Positions 1 to 5,140 of a stretch of DNA of 6,158 nt are shown here, in pieces. The position numbers and the translations under genes are program-made. Positions within the stretch are counted from its first letter, which is position 1, and every line of letters starts with the position of its first letter. The notes beneath the pieces were generated by a model. The model had not been told where the DNA came from. It was given only the letters and a program-made list of their open reading frames with translations, and searched no databases. This DNA is from Saprospiraceae bacterium UBA7687 (lineage in GTDB: Bacteria; Bacteroidota; Bacteroidia; Chitinophagales; Saprospiraceae), in NCBI GenBank assembly GCA_002482845.1, contig DLGT01000007.1, positions 1 through 6,158 on the forward strand, in the 5' to 3' direction.

Positions 1-15
1 CTTTTCGGAGCAGGC

Positions 16-1245
16 TCAACTATGACTCTTTTGACCTTCTTTATTGGTCAGATTTCTTAGTATGAAGAGCGCAACAAAAAGGAGTGCCATTGGTATCAAA
101 GTATAATAAAATGCTTTGTCAGCACCCATGTTTTTAAAGAGCCAACCAATGATTCTAGAGCCAATAGTACCACCAAGCGCTGAGAATATTACGATCAGTC
201 CTGTCATCGGACTATGAAGTTTTTTGGGTAATGAGCTTAAGACCACAGAGTTTATCAGTGGATAGATAGGTGCTATAAAAAGTCCCACAATCGGAAATGC
301 AAACCCTATCAATGGAATATCAAAAAGACTATTTATGACGCCAATCTCCGCATTAACTGCAGCAGGAAGCACAAAGACCACCATGGCCATAGCAGCAATA
401 AGACAAACAGAAAGCACTTGAATCCATGAGAATTTTTGAGTCAAAACACCAGCTAGGATTCTACCTATCCCGAGAGAAAGTGCGAGAATGCTTGCCATCA
501 TAATACTGATGTTTTCAGGTAGTTTCAGCACTCTTTCATTAAAAGTAGGTAACCAAGTCATGATACCTTGTTCGATCATCACAAATAAAAAAGCAGAAAT
601 GACAAATACAATTACTAAAGTTTTTACAACAAGATGTAGCATTTGAAGTACATCGTCCTTCAGGTTGGCACCAGGAATTTCAGTCTGGGCATCGAATGGT
701 GAAATAAACAAAATAATGAACGAGACAGCACATAAAACAGCCAATAAAAGATATACATTCAACCAACTATTTGGATCACTTTCGTTATTAAAAGCGGGGA
801 AAAGAAAATAAGCTAAGGCAATCCCAAACATAAAAACACCTTCTATCGAACTCATCAGACTATTATGTTCTTTCTCTCCATTCGTAACCAAACCAATGGT
901 AGCATACACAGATACTTTGATCAATGCGAATGACACACCTACGGAAGCAAATAACATCTTGGCAGACCAAAAAGAATTGCCCCAATACATACCCAAACAA
1001 GCAATTGTCACAATGGCCAATGCAGCCAACATCGCATTTTTATAACCAATACGTGGCAGAAAAGAAGCAATCAAAAAGGATACTATCGCTATGGGCATAT
1101 CTTTGAATAATTCCAAAATACTTGCTTGCACTTCGTCCACACCATACACTTTTTGTGATTTTAGAATGACGATACCCACGCTATTAAGTAGGATGGCAAA
1201 CACAAAATAGTTAATGTATAATGAGAGTTTGATGCCGAGCTTCAT
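16..1245 (-). CDS. MFS permease, 12 transmembrane helices, possible sugar transporter
   Basis: Inner-membrane major facilitator superfamily transporter of 409 aa, a normal length for the family. The sequence shows two six-helix halves: hydrophobic segments near residues 8-30, 45-64, 70-88, 94-120, 133-152 and 160-182, a polar central loop at 183-206, then 207-230, 245-268, 274-296, 308-333, 345-370 and 378-397. Family-like loop residues are visible after helix 2 (LPRIGYKN, about 63-70) and after helix 8 (GIGRILAGVLTQKFS, about 259-273). The start is placed at the ATG at 1243-1245 (MKLGIKLSLY), directly before the first helix. The same frame stays open upstream to 1410, but that extension is not hydrophobic, is unlike an MFS N-terminus and overlaps the 5' end of the divergent trehalase. 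The substrate is unknown; trehalose or a related sugar is inferred only from the trehalase neighbour. The family assignment is secure, the substrate is not. Confidence 0.88.
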   Translation of the reverse strand: MKLGIKLSLYINYFVFAILLNSVGIVILKSQKVYGVDEVQASILELFKDMPIAIVSFLIASFLPRIGYKNAMLAALAIVTIACLGMYWGNSFWSAKMLFASVGVSFALIKVSVYATIGLVTNGEKEHNSLMSSIEGVFMFGIALAYFLFPAFNNESDPNSWLNVYLLLAVLCAVSFIILFISPFDAQTEIPGANLKDDVLQMLHLVVKTLVIVFVISAFLFVMIEQGIMTWLPTFNERVLKLPENISIMMASILALSLGIGRILAGVLTQKFSWIQVLSVCLIAAMAMVVFVLPAAVNAEIGVINSLFDIPLIGFAFPIVGLFIAPIYPLINSVVLSSLPKKLHSPMTGLIVIFSALGGTIGSRIIGWLFKNMGADKAFYYTLIPMALLFVALFILRNLTNKEGQKSHS

Positions 1246-1270
1246 GATGATAAAAATTTTGATTGTGTGA

Positions 1271-1278
1271 CAAACATA
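1271..1278 (-). promoter_or_regulatory. Candidate Bacteroidota -7 promoter element for the MFS gene
   Basis: On the minus strand this reads TATGTTTG, an exact match to the TAnnTTTG -7 consensus of Bacteroidota primary sigma factor promoters. It lies 25 bp upstream of the permease ATG, which would leave a short leader. No TTG is seen at the expected 19-bp spacing for a -33 element, so support is limited. The 82-bp divergent gap (1246-1327) must also hold the trehalase promoter. The best plus-strand candidate there (ATACTTTG, 1315-1322) departs from the consensus and sits too close to the trehalase ATG to be convincing. Confidence 0.3.
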
Positions 1279-1327
1279 GTAATTTGATTTCTTATTTGTA
1301 TCATTGTAGCCACAATACTTTGCAATA

Positions 1328-2839
1328 ATGATATATCTGACATTACCTGAAGAGACATATCCAAGTTTATTTAAGGATGCAGCTATGGCAAGCGTCCTTG
1401 CTGATGGCAAAATCCTTGCCGATGCAATACCCCTTTTTACGCCACATGAAATTAATCTTAATTATGAAAGTAGGAAGGATTCACTTGGTTTTGATTTATT
1501 GGATTTTCTAAAAGAACACTTCACATTTGGAGTCGCTCACTCTTCGGATTTTGTCACTAATAAGTCCCATTCTATAGAAGAACATATTGATACTTTGTGG
1601 CCTTTTCTGACTCGAAATGCTGATGTTCACATCGCAGGAAGCTCTCTGATCTCACTACCGTATAAGTATGTCGTGCCGGGTGGTAGATTTAACGAAATCT
1701 ATTATTGGGACAGTTATTTTACCATGTTAGGATTGCGAGTTGCAGGCAAAGACGATTTGATAGAAAGCATGATTGACAATTTTGCCTATTTGATTTCTGA
1801 GATTGGCTTTATACCTAATGGCAATCGGTCGTATTTTCTTAGTAGGTCACAGCCACCTTTTTTTGCAATGATGGTAGCGTTATTAGTAGAGATAAAAGGA
1901 AATGATGTCTACGCAAAATATCTAAATGTACTCCAAAAAGAATATGATTTTTGGATGGATGGAAGTGAAGAAACGAGCGAAATCAACATGGCTAAAAATC
2001 ATGTGGTGCAAGTTGGCGAAAACCAATATTTAAATAGATATTGGGATCAACTCGCAACGCCGAGGTCAGAAATGTATCGAGATGATGTGCATTTGTCAAG
2101 TCAATGTGAAAGAGAAAAAGAAGCGTTGTACAGTGATTTAAGAGGAGCTTGTGAGTCAGGATGGGATTTCAGCAGCAGATGGTGTGAAAGACCTTTAGAA
2201 CTAGATACGATAAAGACTTCATCCATTTTACCCGTAGATTTAAATTGTTTGTTGTACAACTTAGAATTGGTTTTGTCTAAGGCATATGCACATAGTGGTC
2301 AACTAGAAATTTCAGTCAGTTTTGAAGAAAAGGCAGAAGGTAGAAAGGCATTGATTCAAAAATATTTCTGGAACGAAGAAGATGGATATTATATTGATTA
2401 TCAATTTATTAAAGGAATCAATACAAATGCTATCACAGCAGCGGGTATATTTCCTTTAGCTTTCGGAATATCGGATGATGCACAAGGCAAACGATGTCTA
2501 AGTTATTTGAAGGAACACTTACTTAAAGATGGTGGTATTCTCACAACAACTATTGAGAGCGGTCAACAATGGGATGCGCCTAATGGTTGGGCACCATTAC
2601 AGTGGATGGCTTTCAGAGCTGCTTTAAATTATGGGGATGATGTCCTTGTTTCAGAGATATCAAACAGATGGACAAAACTTATCGAGTCAACCTTTCAAAA
2701 TACAGGTAAACTCATGGAGAAGTATAATGTTGTCAATACAAATCTAGAAAGTGGTGGTGGTGAGTATCCCGTCCAGGATGGATTCGGTTGGACAAATGGT
2801 GTTTATATGGCGATGGTGGATTGGATGAAAAGGCAATAG
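1328..2839 (+). CDS. treF: Cytoplasmic-type alpha,alpha-trehalase, GH37
   Basis: Hydrolyses alpha,alpha-trehalose to two glucose molecules by the inverting mechanism of glycoside hydrolase family 37. The 503-aa protein is full length. Trehalase signature 1 is visible as PGGRFNEIYYWDSY (residues 117-130) and signature 2 as QWDAPNGWAP (414-423). The expected catalytic acid is Asp280 in ESGWD (codon 2165-2167), and the expected catalytic base is Glu464 in MEKYNV (codon 2717-2719). Other family blocks are NGNRSYFLSRSQPP (164-177), SRWCERP near 283-289 and GGGEYPVQDGFGWTNGV (476-492). The N-terminus, from PEETYPSLF onward, resembles the start of E. coli TreF from memory, which supports the ATG at 1328. 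No signal peptide is present, so a cytosolic enzyme acting on imported or endogenous trehalose is likely. It is divergent from the MFS permease, with which it may share control. All key residues look intact. The symbol follows the E. coli cytosolic paralogue. Confidence 0.95.
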   Translation: MIYLTLPEETYPSLFKDAAMASVLADGKILADAIPLFTPHEINLNYESRKDSLGFDLLDFLKEHFTFGVAHSSDFVTNKSHSIEEHIDTLWPFLTRNADVHIAGSSLISLPYKYVVPGGRFNEIYYWDSYFTMLGLRVAGKDDLIESMIDNFAYLISEIGFIPNGNRSYFLSRSQPPFFAMMVALLVEIKGNDVYAKYLNVLQKEYDFWMDGSEETSEINMAKNHVVQVGENQYLNRYWDQLATPRSEMYRDDVHLSSQCEREKEALYSDLRGACESGWDFSSRWCERPLELDTIKTSSILPVDLNCLLYNLELVLSKAYAHSGQLEISVSFEEKAEGRKALIQKYFWNEEDGYYIDYQFIKGINTNAITAAGIFPLAFGISDDAQGKRCLSYLKEHLLKDGGILTTTIESGQQWDAPNGWAPLQWMAFRAALNYGDDVLVSEISNRWTKLIESTFQNTGKLMEKYNVVNTNLESGGGEYPVQDGFGWTNGVYMAMVDWMKRQ

Positions 2840-2849
2840 AAACTTTCTT

Positions 2850-2883
2850 CTAAGTTAAAATGTAACCTTTACATTAAGCTTAG
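2850..2883. terminator. Imperfect palindrome between convergent genes, possible terminator
   Basis: The outer arms CTAAG/CTTAG and the inner arms AATGTAA/TTACATT (loop CCT) form a hairpin of about 14 pairs with a small asymmetric internal loop. It begins 11 bp after the trehalase stop, between the plus-strand trehalase and the minus-strand higBA operon that run towards each other. A bidirectional terminator would fit. No strong T run follows on either strand, so termination is an inference. Confidence 0.4.
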
Positions 2884-3007
2884 TTGTGTGCAAAGGTCTT
2901 GTTATCGAACTATATTTTTATTTTAGACTCTTGTAATTACTGTGCATCGAGATTGTTCCAATGATTAACCCTCATCTTTTACAAGAACTTGAGATAATGT
3001 GTTTTTA

Positions 3008-3295
3008 TTAATTTAAAGTTTCAATCAGTTCCAATTCTTTTTTTATGTTTGCCATTTCTGCTTCAATATCAAAATCGTTTTGAAGGCCGAGCCAAAATTT
3101 GGATGATGTGCCAAAGAATTTTGATAATCGCAAGGCAGTATCAGCTGTTATCCTTCTTCGTCCTTTCAGGATTTGACTTGTTCTCGTTTGCGGGACACCT
3201 ATTGCTTGAGATAATTTATAGGCTGTAATTCCCATTGGTTTAAGAAATTCTTCTTCAAGAATTTCACCTGGATGTATATTCTTTAATTTATTCAT
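3008..3295 (-). CDS. higA: HigA-family antitoxin with XRE helix-turn-helix
   Basis: Antitoxin of a HigBA type II toxin-antitoxin module. It is expected to neutralise HigB and to repress the operon by DNA binding. The 95-aa protein begins with IHPGEILEEEFLKPMGIT (residues 7-24), typical of the HigA family. A Cro/C1-type helix-turn-helix follows (about 25-50: AYKLSQAIGV, then TRTSQILKGRRRIT), then DTALRLSKFFGTSSKFWLGLQ (52-72), the usual end of the fold. The acidic C-terminal tail (DFDIEAEMANIKKELELIE) is common in the family. The ATG at 3293-3295 overlaps the last 8 bp of the upstream toxin gene, giving tight translational coupling in the toxin-first order characteristic of hig loci. There is no sign of disruption. 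Confidence 0.93.
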   Translation of the reverse strand: MNKLKNIHPGEILEEEFLKPMGITAYKLSQAIGVPQTRTSQILKGRRRITADTALRLSKFFGTSSKFWLGLQNDFDIEAEMANIKKELELIETLN

Positions 3296-3572
3296 GATAA
3301 TCTATTATTTGAACGTTTTCAGCGTGGTTACTTTGCCAGTTAAATATGATCCTCCTCTGATCATTGATTCGAATACTATAAAAATTCGAAAGTTCACCCT
3401 TAAGCTTTTTTAAGTGGTTCGCTGGAGGAATTCTTAGGTCATTTATATTTTCGGCATTATTAATCATTCTGAGCTTTCTACGAGCTACTTGTTGGATTTC
3501 AGATGGCAGAATTTTTGATTTTTCGCCTTCCCAAATCTTTTCTGTTTCTCTATCTGCAAAACTACTTATCAA
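3288..3572 (-). CDS. higB: HigB toxin, RelE-superfamily mRNA interferase, TTG start
   Basis: Predicted ribosome-dependent mRNA-cleaving toxin of the RelE/HigB superfamily, 94 aa, first gene of the operon with higA. Diagnostic segments are RRKLRMINNA (31-40), INDLRIPPANHLKKLKG (43-59), the strand block YSIRINDQRRIIFNW (65-79) and the C-terminal IIDYHE (89-94). The Arg residues of the RINDQRR block and the near-terminal His93 correspond to positions implicated in RNA cleavage in HigB/GraT relatives. No ATG is available: the codon at 3570-3572 is TTG, and the frame runs from there to a stop at 3597-3599 without ATG or GTG. The MISSFAD start matches the usual MIxSF N-terminus of this family, so TTG is chosen. 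The weak start could keep toxin output low relative to the antitoxin, which is an inference. Confidence 0.92.
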   Translation of the reverse strand: MISSFADRETEKIWEGEKSKILPSEIQQVARRKLRMINNAENINDLRIPPANHLKKLKGELSNFYSIRINDQRRIIFNWQSNHAENVQIIDYHE

Positions 3573-3839
3573 CTTTTGATGTATTAACGCAAGAAGTTAG
3601 TAATTTGTTTCGATAGTAACAAGATTTATGATAGAGTAGACATTTCCTAAATTAAGTAAGGTGTAATCAATGGTAAAAATGACTAATAAACAAGAATTAA
3701 AGGTTTGAATTAAATAGATTTTGAGATAGTATTTAATCTAGCAAAGTAAAATTTGATTATTTATCAAAAGCCTTAGAATTTTAAATCATAATTTAGCTGT
3801 CTCTGTGAACGAAATCAGTCATTCATTGTTCGAGTCGTC
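3573..3839. other. Non-coding spacer upstream of higB and of the 128-aa gene
   Basis: This 267-bp AT-rich divergent region must contain the higB promoter (minus strand) and that of the 128-aa gene (plus strand). I see no clear TAnnTTTG element for either. Visible structure is modest. TAGTAA occurs twice, 16 bp apart (3598-3603 and 3614-3619), just upstream of higB. A perfect 6-bp inverted repeat, TTTGAT/ATCAAA with a 5-nt loop, lies at 3752-3768. An overlapping pair of arms, TTAAAT/ATTTAA and TAGATT/AATCTA, lies at about 3710-3740. The TAGTAA pair could be part of a HigA operator, but this is weak. The 21-bp periodicity found downstream is not evident here. Confidence 0.4.
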
Positions 3840-4226
3840 ATGAATAGATCCATAGTTATAAAGTCTTTGCGGCCAGAGTTGCCAAATGTCGTCAATGGTG
3901 CTGAAATATCAGAGATAGAATTATTTCAGAATGAAGTATTAAGACCGATCTTAAAATTTCAGAACGAAGTCTTAACCACCTTATTTATCTCCAATTTGAA
4001 GAAACGAGACGTAGACTTTTCCAAAATGAATCTCAACGGTAGGATAACATATGTCACCAATGTCATCCAGAAAGATCTTGGCTTAAGGAATGTGCTCATA
4101 GGTATGGTTTTGGGCTTGTTGACGGTAGAAGAAATAGGCCAATATTACCAATACGAGACAGAATACAGAAGGCGCATCAGCAAGATGGTCATCGATCGGT
4201 TAGCTGACCAATTGGTTAATGGGTAG
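3840..4226 (+). CDS. Conserved hypothetical helical protein, 128 aa, function unknown
   Basis: No catalytic or binding motif is recognised. The protein has no signal peptide or membrane segment and looks mostly alpha-helical. Visible features are an N-terminal LRPELP (residues 10-15), a near-duplicated FQNEVL (29-34 and 40-45) separated by RPILK, then RITYVTNVIQKDLGLRNVLIGMVLGLLTVEEIGQYY (68-103) and a basic C-terminal helix YRRRISKMVIDRLADQL (109-125). From memory it resembles a small Bacteroidota family with FQN..LRPILKLQN and QKD..FRN.L.GM..G..T.EE motifs, sometimes annotated 'glyoxalase' without visible glyoxalase metal ligands; I do not adopt that function. ATG at 3840 is used; no Shine-Dalgarno sequence is visible. 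The 21-bp array begins at its stop codon, so a functional link is possible but unproven. Codon-like composition and the family resemblance support a real gene. Confidence 0.8.
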   Translation: MNRSIVIKSLRPELPNVVNGAEISEIELFQNEVLRPILKFQNEVLTTLFISNLKKRDVDFSKMNLNGRITYVTNVIQKDLGLRNVLIGMVLGLLTVEEIGQYYQYETEYRRRISKMVIDRLADQLVNG

Positions 4227-4817
4227 TGCTTATAAGTGTCTAAACTCCTTATATCTACACACTCACAAGAATACTTGAACTCACCATTAGTTCTTTGTGA
4301 AATCCTAATGATCTTTAATTGATGGTCCTTAATCCTTACATGCTTGTCTAAAACCCTTCAGCAAGTCTCGTTAGCTCTTCATCGAAAGTACTTAATCATT
4401 TATTACTTGTCATGAAGCATTATTTAATCGCTCGTTAAGCTTTTTGTTATATGCTTTATCCTTTTGGAGATCATTAAAATGCTTTATTAGTTAACTTATA
4501 AGCTTTACAATGGTGCCTAAATGCTTTATGATATAGTCTTTAAGCTTTATGGCATAGCAGATAAGCTTCTTCGAGTCTTCGTTAAGCTTTTTGATGTAGT
4601 CGATAGGCTTCGAGTGTCACCCTTTAAGCTTCTACAAGTGTCAGTAAATCTTTTTGATAGCTACTATAATCTTTTTATGTACTCATTATCTTTCATCGTA
4701 TACTATGATCTCTTTAATGAAGTACTTTATAAGCTTTTTATGCACCTCAAAAGCTTCATTTAGTAGTCAATAAGCTTCTAAAGGCATATAAAACCCTTAA
4801 TTAATATCCTTATAGTA
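4225..4817. repeat. Degenerate 21-bp periodic array, family 1 (AAGCTT-type head)
   Basis: About 26-28 tandem units begin at the stop codon of the preceding gene. Unit starts in strict 21-bp register are 4288, 4309, 4330, 4351, 4372, 4393 and 4414. After one extra base come 4436, 4457, 4478, 4499, 4520, 4541, 4562, 4583, 4604, 4625, 4646 and 4667. The next three blurred units still span 63 bp to 4730, followed by 4750, 4771 and 4792, then a short 13-bp remnant at 4805. Each unit opens with a conserved head close to TAAGCTTT (variants TAATCTTT, AATGCTTT, TAATCCTT, TAGCTCTT). C at unit position 5 followed by T-rich bases is the most constant feature. Then come about 12 variable bases, often ending GTAGTC or AGTC. 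Units nearest the gene are most degenerate and those at 4436-4645 most regular. Stop codons occur in all frames across the array, so it is not one coding sequence. Function unknown. Confidence 0.85.
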
Positions 4818-5090
4818 AACATCGATGTTGATTTAGTAAGTATTAATTTTGAAATAGTGAATATCGATATTAAAAGAGTCTACATCAATATTAAAAGAGT
4901 CTACATCGATATCGATATTTTCTACATCAATATCGATATAGAAAATATCAACATCGATTTAGTCCACATTGATGTTGATTTATTCACCATTAATATGGAT
5001 TTTTACAATATCAATATCGAAATAGTATACACTGATATTGATATAGTATGTATTCATGTTGAGCAAGTCAAAATCAATCTTTTAACCATT
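4818..5090. repeat. 21-bp tandem array, family 2 (ATCGAT-type), 13 units in register
   Basis: Units start at 4818, 4839, 4860, 4881, 4902, 4923, 4944, 4965, 4986, 5007, 5028, 5049 and 5070 with no indel. Each consists of three variable bases (often TAC or AAT), two hexamers close to ATYRAT and ATYGAT, and a six-base tail close to ATAGTC. Several units hold perfect palindromes: AACATCGATGTT at 4818-4829, AATATCGATATT at 4860-4871, and two adjacent ATCGAT hexamers at 4905-4916. Later units diverge, and the last (5070) is decayed or truncated next to the IS end. The GATATAGTC-like tail also appears in family 1 (for example 4529-4538), suggesting both families derive from one periodic array. Variation is spread over all codon positions, and the frame has no credible start, so I treat it as non-coding. 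Function unknown. Confidence 0.87.
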
Positions 5091-5099
5091 TTTTTTGGT

Positions 5100-5124
5100 G
5101 AGAGTGTAAAAAATAATGTGTAAA
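5100..5124. repeat. Candidate terminal inverted repeat of the IS256-family element
   Basis: The stretch begins GAGAGTGTAAA and ends ATGTGTAAA, with GTGTAAA occurring twice 14 bp apart (5104-5110 and 5118-5124). It lies 16 bp outside the transposase stop codon, where the right end of an IS256-family element is expected, and the composition changes abruptly from the array at about 5090. The partner repeat would be beyond the window, so the exact boundary cannot be confirmed. Confidence 0.5.
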
Positions 5125-5140
5125 CTCGAGAGAAGAAAAA

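Noticed and set aside
924..1106. 60-aa plus-strand ORF
   Set aside because: It is antisense to the MFS permease, with no recognisable protein features; a shadow frame.
1246..1410. N-terminal 55-aa extension of the MFS ORF
   Set aside because: It overlaps the start of the divergent trehalase and lacks MFS-like sequence; the ATG at 1243-1245 directly precedes the first helix.
2970..3000. Small CAAG/CTTG inverted repeat downstream of higA
   Set aside because: The four-bp arms and two-base loop are too weak to call a terminator.
4521..4763. 80-aa plus-strand ORF with KL-type heptads
   Set aside because: It lies wholly inside the 21-bp array and is open only because the unit is seven codons long. 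The same periodicity continues on both sides outside the frame, and there is no ribosome binding site or family resemblance.
4225..5090. CRISPR array
   Set aside because: The 21-bp unit has a head of only about 8 bp that itself varies. There are no identical repeats of about 28-37 bp, no spacers of uniform length, and no cas gene in the window.
4857..5123. 88-aa plus-strand ORF rich in Ile, Asp and Asn
   Set aside because: It begins with GTG within a repeat unit, although the frame and the repeats extend upstream, and it runs into the candidate IS end. It is most simply a by-product of the 21-bp repeat.
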